64,000 nucleotides of DNA from Telluria antibiotica (lineage in GTDB: Bacteria; Pseudomonadota; Gammaproteobacteria; Burkholderiales; Burkholderiaceae_D): the NCBI RefSeq assembly GCF_011682055.1, contig NZ_JAAQOM010000004.1, forward strand, positions 258,653 to 322,652, given 5' to 3'. Of this stretch, positions 47,069 to 57,489 are shown piece by piece; positions within the stretch are counted from its first letter, which is position 1, and every line of letters starts with the position of its first letter. The notes beneath the pieces were generated by a model. That model did not search any database and was not told the DNA's origin. It worked only from the letters and a program-made list of their open reading frames with translations. The position numbers were made by a program, and so were the translations under genes.

Positions 47069-48196
47069 TTATGCTGCCTGTTCAAGCGCCGGGTAGTCGG
47101 TGTACCCTTCTTCCCCGTGCGTGTAGAACGTCTGCGGATTGGGCACATTCAGCGGCGCATTGCGCTGCAGGCGCTGCACCAGGTCCGGGTTGGCAATGTA
47201 CAGCCGTCCGAATGCCACCGCGTCGGCATGGCCCGATTTCACTGCGCCGAGCGCCATCTCGCGGTCGTAGCCGTTGTTGGCGATATATGTACCGTTAAAG
47301 GCCTTGCGCGCCCACGCGAAGTCGAACCCCGGCACGTCGCGCGCCCCACCCGTGGCGCCTTCGATGAAGTGAATGAATGCAATGTCGCGCAAGTTGAGCT
47401 GCTCGACCAGGTAGCCGAACAGCGCTTGCGGATTGCTGTCCGACAGGTCGTTGGCTGGAGTCACCGGCGACAGGCGGATGCCGACCCGGCCCGCGCCGAT
47501 CTCGGCCACCACCGCGTCTACCACCTCGAGGGCGAAGCGGCAGCGGTTTTCGATCGAGCCGCCGTAGGCATCATTGCGCTGGTTGGCGCCGTCACGCAGG
47601 AACTGGTCGATCAGGTAGCCGTTTGCGCCATGCAGTTCAATGCCGTCAAAGCCGGCCCGGATCGCATTGGCCGCACCGCGGCGGTATTCATCGACGATCT
47701 GCGCGATTTCTTCCAGCGCAAGTGCGCGCGGCTCGGGCAGCGCCACCTTACCGGCACGCGTGTAGGCGATGGCATTGGCCGTCACGGCCGAAGGCGCAAC
47801 CGGCTGCACGCCGCCGGTCAGGTTCGGGTGCGTCACCCGGCCCACGTGCCAGATCTGTGCCACGATCTTCGACCCGGCCTCATGCACCGCCCGGGTGATC
47901 GGCTTCCAGCCCTCAACCTGCTCTTCAGAATAAATCCCGGGCGTGGCCATGTAGCCCTTGCCGACTGGCGAGACCTGGGTGCCTTCGCTAATGATCAGGC
48001 CGGCATTACTGCGCTGCCGGTAGTAATCGATATTCATCGCGCTGCCCGGCACGTCGCCGCGCGGCTCATCGGCACGGCTGCGCGTCAGCGGCGCCATCAC
48101 GACCCGGTTGGCGACCTCGATGTCGCCAATGCGCGCAGGTTGGAACAGTTTGTGGTGTTCGGCGTCAACGCCGACAGGGAATACGGAAACACTCAT
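47069..48196 (-). CDS. Old Yellow Enzyme family alkene reductase (NemA-like)
   Basis: FMN-dependent NADPH enzyme that reduces activated C=C bonds (enals, enones, maleimides) and nitro compounds. The protein has 375 residues with the ATG at 48196 (a GTG 18 nt upstream is possible). Motifs are NRVVMAPLTRSRA, AQIWHVGRVTHP, GFDGIELHGANGYLIDQFLRDGANQRNDAYGGSIENR (His/Asn substrate pair) and VAFGRLYIANPDLVQRL. It is divergent from a LysR gene 143 bp away, the usual arrangement of a regulator and its target. Confidence 0.94.
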   Translation of the reverse strand: MSVSVFPVGVDAEHHKLFQPARIGDIEVANRVVMAPLTRSRADEPRGDVPGSAMNIDYYRQRSNAGLIISEGTQVSPVGKGYMATPGIYSEEQVEGWKPITRAVHEAGSKIVAQIWHVGRVTHPNLTGGVQPVAPSAVTANAIAYTRAGKVALPEPRALALEEIAQIVDEYRRGAANAIRAGFDGIELHGANGYLIDQFLRDGANQRNDAYGGSIENRCRFALEVVDAVVAEIGAGRVGIRLSPVTPANDLSDSNPQALFGYLVEQLNLRDIAFIHFIEGATGGARDVPGFDFAWARKAFNGTYIANNGYDREMALGAVKSGHADAVAFGRLYIANPDLVQRLQRNAPLNVPNPQTFYTHGEEGYTDYPALEQAA

Positions 48197-48315
48197 AGCA
48201 TCAGGTCCATTCACAAGTTAAACCAACAGAAGCCGCGCTGTCACAGCAGCAAAGTATGATCACGCATTATGTCCATTCCTGGAGAGGTAGCATAGGCCGC
48301 CAGGATGATATGATC

Positions 48316-48332
48316 TATTCCCCAAAGGAATA
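48316..48332. promoter_or_regulatory. Inverted repeat in the OYE/LysR intergenic space
   Basis: TATTCC and GGAATA are separated by 5 bp, ending 8 bp before the ATG of the LysR gene. It is a plausible operator for autorepression. The ATTCC/GGAAT half sites recur at 51788-51804. Confidence 0.45.
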
Positions 48333-48339
48333 AGTGCTT

Positions 48340-49287
48340 ATGGATCGATTACGTCTGATGGAGACCTTCGTCCGGGTCGTGGAAACCGGCAATTTTTCGG
48401 CGGTCGCACGCGAGGAGCAGAGCACGCAGTCGGCGATCAGCAAGCAGGTGCAGGCGCTGGAAGCCCAGCTCGGCGCCCGGCTGCTGGTGCGTTCGACACG
48501 CAGCCATTCCCTGACCGAGGCCGGCCGGCTGTATTACGAGCGTTGCCGCCAAGTGCTCGATACGCTGGAAGAAGCGCGTGCCGAAGTCCATCGCGCTGAG
48601 CACGACGTGGCGGGCATGCTGCGGGTTGCCGCGCCGGTGGCGTTCGGGCGCCTGCACATCGTGCCACGGCTGGCGGGCTTTTACGCGCGATACCCGAAGA
48701 TCAAGATCGACTTGCAGCTCGACGACAATTTCGTGGACCTGGTCGCGGGCGGGATCGACGTGGCCTTCCGCGTCGGCGAGCTGAAAGACAGCCGCCTGAT
48801 CGCGCGCCGCATCGGCACCGCGCACCGCGCGACGCTGGCCTCGCCCTCCTACCTTGCGGCACACGGCGAGCCGCGGCATCCCGACGAGCTGCGGCGGCAC
48901 CAGTGCCTCATGTACACCGGGCTGGCAAATTTCAATGAGTGGGTATTCCAGGACGAGGCCGGCGGCGCCCACCACGTCAGGGTCAACGGCAATTTTCAGT
49001 CAAACAGCTCGGAGGCGATCCGCCAGGCAGCGGTCGAGGGGTTGGGCATCAGCTACTCGACCTCATGGATTTACGGCAGCGATATCCGGGCCGGGCGCGT
49101 CAAGCCGATTCTGACCTGCTTTCGCCTGCCGCCGCTGCCCTTGAACGTGGTGTTCCAGCCGGCCCGCCGGCCATCATTGAAGATCACAAATTTTGTCACG
49201 TTCTTCACCGATGCGTTCGGCCGCGATCCGGACATCTCGCCGATGCTGTCGTCCGAGGGCGACGCGCTGCCGGCGCCCGGCCGTTGA
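48340..49287 (+). CDS. LysR-family transcriptional regulator
   Basis: The protein has 315 residues from the ATG at 48340 (a GTG two codons earlier would fit the AAAGGA better). The N-terminal winged helix starts MDRLRLMETFVRVVETGNFSAVAREEQSTQSAISKQVQALE; the effector domain contains LVAGGIDVAFRVGELKDSRLIARRIG, typical of the CrgA/AaeR-like LysR group. That group often answers aldehydes or quinones and controls adjacent reductase genes, which fits the divergent OYE gene. The last 20 residues are Pro/Ala-rich. Confidence 0.93.
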   Translation: MDRLRLMETFVRVVETGNFSAVAREEQSTQSAISKQVQALEAQLGARLLVRSTRSHSLTEAGRLYYERCRQVLDTLEEARAEVHRAEHDVAGMLRVAAPVAFGRLHIVPRLAGFYARYPKIKIDLQLDDNFVDLVAGGIDVAFRVGELKDSRLIARRIGTAHRATLASPSYLAAHGEPRHPDELRRHQCLMYTGLANFNEWVFQDEAGGAHHVRVNGNFQSNSSEAIRQAAVEGLGISYSTSWIYGSDIRAGRVKPILTCFRLPPLPLNVVFQPARRPSLKITNFVTFFTDAFGRDPDISPMLSSEGDALPAPGR

Positions 49288-49303
49288 CGCGCGCGTGGAG
49301 CGC

Positions 49304-49678
49304 CCGCATACGCCGGCATCGCGCGCGTCGCGCCGGGCGCCGCTGGCAAGCAACTGCTCGACAATGGCGACGCGGTTGAACATGGCTGCTTCATGGGCGA
49401 GGTCTTGCCGTCAGATGAAACTTCTTCGACATCGGCGCCGTGCTTCTGCAGCCGCCGCATCATCGGCAAGTCGCCCTTGCAGGCGGCGCCTGCCAGTGGC
49501 GACTGCCCCATGTCATTGCGCATCCCGCGATCGGCGCCGCGTTCTAGCAAAACTTCCGCCACGTCCAGGTGGCCGTGGTAGCTGGCCAGCATCAGCACCG
49601 TGGTAGCTGGCCAGCATCAGCAGGCTGTGGCCGCGCTGGTTGCGGAAATCGACCGGCAAGCCGGCCGAAAACAACGGG

Positions 49679-49680
<2 letters not shown>
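49304..49680 (-). pseudogene. Ankyrin-repeat protein gene remnant with two frameshifts
   Basis: Three fragments in successive frames read SPLFSAGLPVDFRNQRGHSLLMLASYHG, then HLDVAEVLLERGADRGMRNDMGQSPLAGAACKGDLPMMRRLQKHGADVEEVSSDGKT, then MFNRVAIVEQLLASGARRDARDAG. Together they form about three ankyrin repeats of one small protein. The first shift is a 25-bp tandem duplication (49573-49597 and 49598-49622); the second is a 1-bp loss near 49385. The N- and C-terminal ends are absent. It abuts the frmA stop. Confidence 0.75.
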
Positions 49681-50785
<1,105 letters not shown>

Positions 50786-50835
50786 ATTGAGCAATGGTTC
50801 GTTGAAAAATTGATAAGGTCCTGCTGCGAAGGTTC

Positions 50836-51606
50836 TCAGAATCTGGACAGGACAATCTTGCCGCGCGCCTTACCGCTTTCGAGCAAGGCATGGGCACGCT
50901 TGAGGTTGGCCGCATTGATGGTGCCGAAATGCTCGGCCAGCGTCGAACGCAGCACGCCGGCGTCGATCAGTTCGTTGATGCGGTTCAGCAGGTAGTGCTG
51001 CACGATCGTGTCGTCGATCACGTGGTGGGCGCCGAGTTGCATCGCCCGCTCGCGCGTTTCCGGCCGCAAGGCAGTGGCGACCACCGTCATGAGCTGGCGC
51101 GCCAGCTGAACTAGGCTCGAGCCGACACCGCCAGCCCCGCCGATCACCAGCAAGACACCGGTGGCGTCTTGCTCCAGGCGCACCTGCAAGCGGACGAACA
51201 ACAATTCCCACGCCGTGATCGAGGTCAGCGGCAAAGCGGCAGCGGCGGCATCGCCCAGACTGGCCGGCGCGCGGCCGACGATCCGTTCATCGACCAGGTG
51301 CAGCTCGCTGTTGGTGCCGGGACGTAGCAGCGAACCGGCATACATCACGCGGTCTCCCGGCTTGAACAGGCTGGCCTGGCCGCCCACCGCGCGCACCACG
51401 CCCACCACATTCCAGCCCAGTGTCCTGGCCTCGCCCACAGGCGGCGCCACCCCGCGCCGGACTTTGGTATCGACCGAGTTGACTGATACGGCATGTACTT
51501 CGACCAGCAGGTCACGCCCGGCCGGTTGCGGGTCCGGCAGCGTCAGGTCGACCAGGCATTCCGGTGCGCAGACCGGCGGAGATTCGCGATGGCCAACAGC
51601 TTTCAT
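50836..51606 (-). pseudogene. Zinc-binding-dehydrogenase-like reductase with internal deletion
   Basis: The open frame has 256 residues. The N-terminal GroES-like domain (LLVEVHAVSVNSVDTKVRRG) and the nucleotide-binding start (GVLLVIGGAGGVGSSLVQLARQL) are normal for the zinc-type quinone/alcohol dehydrogenase family of about 335 residues. After LGAHHVID (residue 198) the sequence jumps to QHYLLNRINELIDAGVLRSTLAEHFGTINAANLKRAHALLESGKARGKIVL, the usual C-terminus. About 80 residues of the Rossmann and catalytic region are missing in frame. It is probably inactive. It is divergent from a LysR gene. Confidence 0.75.
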
Positions 51607-51787
51607 GCGAGGTCCTTGTTACGTGTTCAATCAATGGCAGGCCACGGCGACACCGAACGGCAAGGCAGATCGTACGAGTGTGCGCCAACGCTGGCGCGCG
51701 CAGATGCCTGTAGCGCGCGGTGCCTTACGGAAGAGCAAGTATGCAGGACAGCAAGCACATTGAATATGGGACAAGCACAATTTTAGA

Positions 51788-51804
51788 ATTCCTGATTATG
51801 GAAT
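51788..51804. promoter_or_regulatory. Inverted repeat between the reductase and LysR genes
   Basis: ATTCC and GGAAT are separated by 7 bp in the divergent space, 30 bp before the LysR start. It is a candidate LysR operator resembling the one at 48316-48332. Confidence 0.4.
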
Positions 51805-51833
51805 AATGACGCTTTATTGCCCGGGCTATTGTT

Positions 51834-52783
51834 TTGAACAATACAGACTTGTTGCGCGTTTTTTGTATTGCCGCCGACTCGCTCAGTTTTCGCGAAGCGG
51901 CTGCTCGCCTGGCTATTTCCCCGCAAGGGGTCACGCGCGCGGTGCAGCGGCTGGAACGCCACTTTGGCGAACTGCTGTTTCATCGCAGCACGCGGCAAGT
52001 GCGGATGATCGAATTTGGCGCGCAACTGTCCGCCCGTGCGCGCGAATCGCTCCAGCAGCTCGACGCGCTGTTCCAGCGCCCTGGCGAATCGATGGGTTCG
52101 CAACTGCCGACCCGGGTACGGATCACCGCGCCGCGCAGCCTGGCGCGCATACACCTGCTGCCTGCACTGGTCGATCTGGCGACCGCGCATCCTTCGAGCA
52201 TCCTGGACCTGCGCCTGGGCGATGAGATCGCCGACGTGGTCGACGATCAGATCGACATCGGCGTGCGGCTGGGATTCATGCGCGACAACAGGTTCGTCGC
52301 GCGCGCAGCGGCCAGGATGCAGTTCGTGATTGCCGCCGCGCCGGCACTGGTGGTGCGCACCGGCGTCCCGGCTTCGCCCGATGCGCTGGCGGCGCTGCCG
52401 ACCACCGGTTTCATCGACAACACCAGCGGCCGGGTATGGCCGTGGTACCTTGCGGGAGAGCGCCTGTTCGTTCCGGCCGCGCCGGTCCTGCTGATGGACG
52501 ATCCTGAAGCCGAGCGCGACGCGGTACTGGCCAGCATCGGTTACGGCCAAATGCCGTACTACTGGCGGCACCTTACCTAGCGACCGGGCGCCTGGTGACG
52601 GTGCTGGACCAGTTTGCGCCGCCGCCGTGGGACGTGTTCGTCTTCCGTCCGCAACGCGGCCCGGTGCCGCCCCGCATCCGCCTGGTGTTCGACGCCATCG
52701 TCTTCAGTTTGCAGGCGATTGCCAACGGGGTCCCTCCGGGCACGTCGGAACAGCGGGATGGGAACGAATCCAATCTCAATTAA
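51834..52783 (+). pseudogene. LysR-family regulator with a C-terminal frameshift
   Basis: The first frame (51834-52580, TTG start MNNTDLLRVFCIAADSLSFREAAARLAISPQGVTRAVQRLE) ends early at YYWRHLT. From about 52563 a second frame continues APYLATGRLVTVLDQFAPPPWDVFVFRPQRGPVPPRIRLVFDAIV to 52783. Adding one C in TACTAC-TGGCG restores YYLAAPYLA and an uninterrupted 316-residue regulator. It is a single-base loss, or less likely a sequencing error. No ATG is available at the start. Confidence 0.75.
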
Positions 52784-53234
52784 CATTCATCCAACGCAGC
52801 CCCACCGTACTCCGGATGCGCGCTGCGGTGGGAAGTGCGCCGCCTGTTGCACGCCCGACAACGCGGGACAGTCCAACTATTTCGGTCTGTCATTGAAAGA
52901 TGTGCTAAGTATGAACCGGTATGAACCGCTCCGGCTTTCACGAAGGCCTTCATATAACCGTCTGACCGGCAAGGACCAGCTGGCTCTTCTACAATCCGGC
53001 AAATTGAGAGTGCCTAGAAGCGCACCCGCAAGATAGTCAATGACTATCAATTTCATATATACGATTTAACCTTAAGTTATCGTCGTTACCCTATAATCAT
53101 TTTAAGTTTTCACGATGTTATGCCGATTGCAGCGGTTGGAGCGCGGCGATCGACGAGAACAATAGCCGGTTAATCCAACTTGGCCGTTGGGCGCTAGCAG
53201 CCCAACGTAGCCGATTTTGAAATGGAATGCATTC
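52784..53234. other. Noncoding DNA upstream of the GST gene
   Basis: 450 bp without a supported gene. It includes an AT-rich stretch with TATAAT at 53092-53097 and a perfect 8-bp hairpin (CGTTGGGC / GCCCAACG, 53185-53207) ending 27 bp before the GST start, which could be a regulatory or attenuating structure. Short reading frames here have no recognisable features. Confidence 0.45.
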
Positions 53235-53939
53235 ATGTCTAAACGCCTGAAACTCTACACGTCGCCATCGGCCTTTCCCAACCCGCAACGCCTGCGCCTG
53301 TTCCTCCACGAGAAGGGCATCGCCGACCAGTTCGATGAAATCATCTATGACATGACCCCGGGCGGTGACCAGCGCAAGTGGCCGCACCTGAAGCTGAATC
53401 CATGGGGTGAAACGCCAACCCTGTTGCTGGCCGACGGAAGCTATCTGTCGGAAACGGCGGCCATCGCGCGCTACCTCGATCAGCATTATCCCGGGCGTAA
53501 AATCATGGGGGCGACTGCGCTCGAGCAAGGCCAGGACACGATGTGGGAAAACCGGATCTGGACGCATATCTTGTACCGCATCGTCACTATGTTCCACGTG
53601 ATGCACACTGGCCTGGGTCCCAAGCTGGAGCTGACTCACAACCCCCAGTGGGGGGAACATTGCCGGAAGGAAGCGTTGGCCCACGCCGCGCTGGTTGACC
53701 GTCACCTGGCCGACGGGCGCGCCTGGGTCCTTGGAGGCGATGTACCGACCTTCGCCGACATTACACTGTGTACGGCAATCGCGTTTTCCAAGTTCCCGGT
53801 CAACGCCACTCCGCTCGACGAGCGCTTCGAGCACCTCGACGCGCTGTGGCAGCGCTGGAAGAAGCGCTCCAGTTTCCAGGCGGCATATGCCGATGGCGGC
53901 AGCGGCCTCGACGAACTTGCCGACCTACGCAAGCCCTAA
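53235..53939 (+). CDS. Glutathione S-transferase family protein
   Basis: The protein has 234 residues from the ATG at 53235. The N-terminal thioredoxin-fold domain (KLYTSPSAFPNPQRLRLFLHEKGI; GETPTLLLADGSYLSETAAIARYLDQHYPG, with the cis-Pro and the SETxAI glutathione contact) precedes a helical C-terminal domain ending RWKKRSSFQAAYADG. It probably conjugates or reduces electrophiles with glutathione, in keeping with the frmA and reductase genes of the island. A TTG 18 nt upstream is a less likely start. Confidence 0.93.
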   Translation: MSKRLKLYTSPSAFPNPQRLRLFLHEKGIADQFDEIIYDMTPGGDQRKWPHLKLNPWGETPTLLLADGSYLSETAAIARYLDQHYPGRKIMGATALEQGQDTMWENRIWTHILYRIVTMFHVMHTGLGPKLELTHNPQWGEHCRKEALAHAALVDRHLADGRAWVLGGDVPTFADITLCTAIAFSKFPVNATPLDERFEHLDALWQRWKKRSSFQAAYADGGSGLDELADLRKP

Positions 53940-54297
53940 TCGACGGCGCCGACCAGTCCTCGCAGACCATGTTCATGCGCTCCGCTACGAAGAACTCGAC
54001 TGCGGTTTTTACTACTGAACGTCTTCCCTCATCGCTGTCTGGTGTGCATGTGTGCAGGCTTTTGACCATCGCCTGCCTGCACAGATCGGCCCTGGCACAC
54101 ATAAAGGAAGGGTTGTCTGGTCGCTCTCTGGTCGAGACCAGTTACAATAGGATCAAGGATCGTCCATCAGCGTCAAGGTCCGGTTACTGCCACGAAAAAC
54201 GCGCACTCTGCCAATCGTTCTTGCGGACCAAGGAAGTACCTGACGGAACAGCCCGCGATCGGGCGACGAGGGCCGTGCGGTATGGGCTGGTTGTGGC
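53940..54297. other. Right-end noncoding DNA of the island
   Basis: No gene is recognised. It contains the short TCTGGTC-type repeat (54116-54134) with a TGGTCGAGACCA palindrome and a TACAAT next to it. This may be old integrase-arm or promoter sequence; nothing more can be said. Confidence 0.45.
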
Positions 54298-54350
54298 ACT
54301 TTTAATCCGTTGGTCGCTGGTTCGAGCCCAGCACGGCCTACCAAAGATTC
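54298..54350 (+). repeat. Putative attR: tRNA-Lys 3' fragment
   Basis: 53 bp identical to 46635-46687: anticodon loop, variable loop, T-arm, acceptor 3' strand and CCA, but no 5' half, so it cannot give a tRNA. It is followed by a terminator like that of a complete tRNA-Lys gene. Confidence 0.82.
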
Positions 54351-54356
54351 GACAGG

Positions 54357-54390
54357 AAGCCCACGACTTCGGTTCGTGGGCTTTTTTGTT
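54357..54390 (+). terminator. Terminator after the tRNA-Lys fragment
   Basis: AAGCCCACGA and TCGTGGGCTT, then TTTTTG. It shares its outer stem with the tRNA-Lys 2 terminator at 46694-46725. Confidence 0.88.
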
Positions 54391-54503
54391 TCCCCAATTC
54401 TTCGGATTACCTTCAGCGGCATGGCGCCCTGCTTCGCCACCCGGTTGTCAGCGTGATATTGTTTCCATAATATACAGGCCTGTCGTCGCCTGAAGAGGCC
54501 GCC

Positions 54504-55190
54504 ATGCCAACTGACGCCGCATTCGCTCGCCCACGGCCCGCGCTGTCGAGAATTGCCATGGTCGCTGCCCTCCACGCGCTGGTACTATTCGTTTTCATGT
54601 CCAGTGATCGCATCGTTCGGTCGAGACCGCCGCAAACGGTCATGCTGCTGGCCCTGATACCGCCGGAAATCGTCAAGCCACCACCTCCCCCGCCGCCGCG
54701 GCCGCACCGGCACGCAAGCAGGCCGCGCCCACCGGCCCGCGAGGCCGCCGCGCCGCCACTGCACGACATCGAAGTCGTACCGCGCACCGAAGTCGTCCCC
54801 ACCATCGTCGACAATGCGATGCCGGTCGAGGTGGCCGGCGGCAAGCCCGACAGCACCGGCACCACCGGGGCCGGCGACGTGGGCGCAGGCACTGGCGGCG
54901 GCGGGGCCTCCGTCAGGGTGCGCGCGGTGCTGGATCCGGCCAATTGCGAGCGCCCGAGGCTGCCGTGGAGCGCCGAACAACGCAAGCTCACCGGCCATGT
55001 GATCCTGGCGGTGCTGATCAACGTCGACGGCAAGGTGACGGATGCACGTGTCGCCCGCTCGAGCGGCCATCCGATTCTCGACGAGACCGCCCTGAAAAGC
55101 GCGCATCGGTGCCATTTCGTGGCGGCGACGGTCGACAAGGCACCGGTACCATCGTGGGAGTTGTTCCGGTTCTCGTGGATGAACGATTGA
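54504..55190 (+). CDS. TonB-like energy transducer protein
   Basis: The protein has 228 residues. One N-terminal membrane anchor (about 17-34) is followed by a Pro-rich periplasmic spacer (KPPPPPPPRPHRHASRPRPP) and a Gly-rich part. The C-terminal TonB domain reads GHVILAVLINVDGKVTDARVARSSGHPILDETALKSAHRCHFVAATVDKAPVPSW. It would couple the proton-motive force (via ExbBD) to outer-membrane receptors. No exbB, exbD or receptor gene is adjacent. Confidence 0.88.
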   Translation: MPTDAAFARPRPALSRIAMVAALHALVLFVFMSSDRIVRSRPPQTVMLLALIPPEIVKPPPPPPPRPHRHASRPRPPAREAAAPPLHDIEVVPRTEVVPTIVDNAMPVEVAGGKPDSTGTTGAGDVGAGTGGGGASVRVRAVLDPANCERPRLPWSAEQRKLTGHVILAVLINVDGKVTDARVARSSGHPILDETALKSAHRCHFVAATVDKAPVPSWELFRFSWMND

Positions 55191-55307
55191 CGCCGGTGCC
55201 CTGCGTCTCCATCACCATGACATTAGGCGCCACCGGTTGCGTCTCCGATAGAACGGCGAGCAACACGCCGGCAGCGCACGTTTCCGGCCATCTCGTCAAG
55301 GATTGAC

Positions 55308-55541
55308 ATGAAACACGGACTGAAACTCGCCGGCATGATCGCCGCCATCGCCCTGCAGCTTCCCGCCCACGCCGACGAAAAGCCGGACGGATTGAAGGCG
55401 GAATGCCACAAAAGGTCGGCTCCTGATCGAGACGGGGCCCGGTCAGGCTGCGCTAAGAACGTCGTTCCCTCGAACACCGAAGCGGTCTCCGGCACCTGCG
55501 CAATGGTCCATTCCGCATCCTCCAACTGCACCGGGTTGTAG
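55308..55541 (+). CDS. Small secreted protein, possibly truncated
   Basis: The ORF has 77 codons. The N-terminal 23 residues (MKHGLKLAGMIAAIALQLPAHA) are a convincing signal peptide followed by DEKPDGLKAECHK; the rest, with several Cys, has a composition unlike a folded exported protein and may be unrelated DNA joined to a gene start. A frame on the other strand (about 55400-55590) is equally unconvincing. I do not recognise either. Confidence 0.35.
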   Translation: MKHGLKLAGMIAAIALQLPAHADEKPDGLKAECHKRSAPDRDGARSGCAKNVVPSNTEAVSGTCAMVHSASSNCTGL

Positions 55542-55614
55542 CGGATCGGCTTCGATTCACGAGGTTCCCGGCATCGCGAACAATGGTGCCGGTCGCCCTC
55601 TGCCGAATTCAGGC

Positions 55615-55643
55615 AAAAACGCCAGCCTCGGGCTGGCGTTTTT
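55615..55643. terminator. Terminator after the GH16 gene
   Basis: AAAAACGCCAGCC and GGCTGGCGTTTTT, followed by CGCTTTCGGGCTT. It has almost the same sequence as the terminator at 44557-44590, including the flanks, and lies just beyond the stop of the minus-strand GH16 gene. Confidence 0.9.
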
Positions 55644-55654
55644 CGCTTTCGGGC

Positions 55655-57229
55655 TTACTTCGCGTAGATCGCTTCGTTGTCGAGATAATACGTGTCGCCC
55701 GTGTACGTATTCGGGTTCAGCATCAGCACGATCTGGTTGACGGCAGTGTCGGCCGTCTCGCCGTCGATACGATCGTTCATCAGGAACTTCAGCCGCTGCC
55801 AGCTGTTTTGAACCGTCGTGGTCGCCAGGTATTTCGAGTGGCGCCCCGACGGATAGTTGGACGCGGTGGCGACCTTGTTGTTCTCGAGCTGGATCAGGAT
55901 CGGCGTCCCCACCGGCGCGGCGCTGTACACGTCCAGGTAGAACGCCTTGTCGCCGCGGACGAACGGTCCGGCATCCGGAATCGCCGTGGTGGTGGCCGTG
56001 ATCAGGTCGTATTGCTGCGCGCTGCTGCGCACGTACTGGCCGACCGTCGTGGACGAGTTCACCGTGTTCGGCGCAGGATTCGCCGCGCTCCGGTTGAACG
56101 TCCCCGTTACCGTGGTGTAGGTCTGGTTATGGATCGTTTCGAAATCATCCAGGACGAGCGACTTCGTCAGCACCGGCGACACGGTCACGTTCAGGGTCTT
56201 GGTATAGGTGCCGCAGCTGTTCTTCACAGTCAAGTTCACGGGACCGCTCGTCGTGGCCCAGTTGACCGTCAGCGCGTTGCCGGTCGAGGTCTGGCCGGTC
56301 GGTGCCGTCCAGCTGTACGTCGATCCGCCCGCGTTGTCGTCCACCACGCTGTAGGTCGCGACGGTGTTGGGCTCGACGATGTGCTTGCCCGAGATGGACG
56401 GTTGCGGCACCGCGTACACGCGCACGTAGTCGACCTGCATCGTTTGCGGCAGCGCCGTGTCGTCCACGGTCCCGCCGAAATTGCCGCCGACCGCCAGGTT
56501 GAGGATCATGTAGTACTGGTAATTCTCGAACGTCCAGTCAGCAGGATTGGCGAGGTCGGACGGGGTCTTGGTCGCGTACAGCAGGTCGTCCACGTACCAA
56601 CTGATACGGTTGGCGCTCCATTCGACGGCATAGACGTGGAAGTCGCTTGCCCACGTATCGGGCTGCTTGAGAATCTGGCTGGTCTGGAACTGGGCATTCG
56701 CGCTCGACGGGCCGTAGTGGATGGAGCCCAGCTGGTACATGGATTTCTGCCCCGTCGCCTCCTGGATATCGATCTCGCCGCTGGCCGGCCAGGCGACCGT
56801 GGTATTCGGCAGCATCCAGAACGCGGGCCACATGCCGTGTCCGCCCGGGATCTTGATGCGTGCCTCGAACCGGCCATGCGTCCATTGCCCGCCGTTGGGA
56901 CGGTTCAGCGTGCGCAACCGCGCCGACGTATAGGATTTCGAACCCACCCGTTGCTTCTTGGCGGTAATCGTGAGCAAGCCGTTCGCGACGGTCGCGTTCG
57001 CCGTCTGGTACGACTGCAGCTCATTGTTACCCCAGCCACAAAGGCCGTAACTGCAGCCATCGCCGGTCTGGAATTCCCATTTGTTCGTATCCACGGCCGT
57101 GCCGTTGAATTCGTCGGCGAATACGGGGGTGGTACTCGGGCATTGCTGCGCGCCGGCGGCACCGGCCGTCAGTGCCAGCGCAGCGGCGAATGCGCGCGCC
57201 AGCGGCGCGGCGTGAAAACGTTCAGGCAT
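55655..57229 (-). CDS. Secreted GH16 beta-glucanase with PKD-like and C-terminal accessory domains
   Basis: Extracellular endo-beta-glucanase-type hydrolase (beta-1,3 or beta-1,3-1,4 glucan, carrageenan-like or related). The protein has 524 residues: signal peptide (GAAGA-QQC), GH16 domain about 35-280 with the catalytic E152-I-D154-I-Q-E157 in GEIDIQEATG, a PKD-like domain about 285-360 (YSWTAPTGQTSTGNALTVNW) and a C-terminal carbohydrate-binding-like domain (LVLDDFETIHN to the end). It belongs to a polysaccharide-degrading lifestyle. The exact glucan cannot be named. Confidence 0.9.
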   Translation of the reverse strand: MPERFHAAPLARAFAAALALTAGAAGAQQCPSTTPVFADEFNGTAVDTNKWEFQTGDGCSYGLCGWGNNELQSYQTANATVANGLLTITAKKQRVGSKSYTSARLRTLNRPNGGQWTHGRFEARIKIPGGHGMWPAFWMLPNTTVAWPASGEIDIQEATGQKSMYQLGSIHYGPSSANAQFQTSQILKQPDTWASDFHVYAVEWSANRISWYVDDLLYATKTPSDLANPADWTFENYQYYMILNLAVGGNFGGTVDDTALPQTMQVDYVRVYAVPQPSISGKHIVEPNTVATYSVVDDNAGGSTYSWTAPTGQTSTGNALTVNWATTSGPVNLTVKNSCGTYTKTLNVTVSPVLTKSLVLDDFETIHNQTYTTVTGTFNRSAANPAPNTVNSSTTVGQYVRSSAQQYDLITATTTAIPDAGPFVRGDKAFYLDVYSAAPVGTPILIQLENNKVATASNYPSGRHSKYLATTTVQNSWQRLKFLMNDRIDGETADTAVNQIVLMLNPNTYTGDTYYLDNEAIYAK

Positions 57230-57489
57230 GTGTAGTCTCCGTTGTGATTATCGGTATATTGAGCAAACGATGCAGCCGTTTGCTGCTCGGAACGTGCCTG
57301 GCACAAGCAAGCGCGGCTATGCCGGGACGGAGTTGGAAACGATTCCAATCGAGCTCGATCATCTTGACTTGAAGCGCGATTCACGTCAATTGAATTCATG
57401 CATATGTGGCATCGAACGCAGCGGACCCGCTGCCCGCCGCATCATTCCGCCATCACGCCGGAATCAGTGACACGAACACAGCCTCGTTT

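Noticed and set aside
54298..54350. Third tRNA-Lys gene
   Set aside because: The 5' half (acceptor 5' strand, D-arm, 5' anticodon stem) is missing, so it cannot fold as a tRNA.
53768..54493. 241-codon frame across the right end of the island, checked as an integrase remnant
   Set aside because: It overlaps the GST gene and the tRNA fragment; no Arg-His-x-x-Arg or Tyr recombinase motif is seen.
55583..57235. 550-codon plus-strand open frame
   Set aside because: Antisense of the GH16 gene; the GH16 frame has a signal peptide and catalytic motif.
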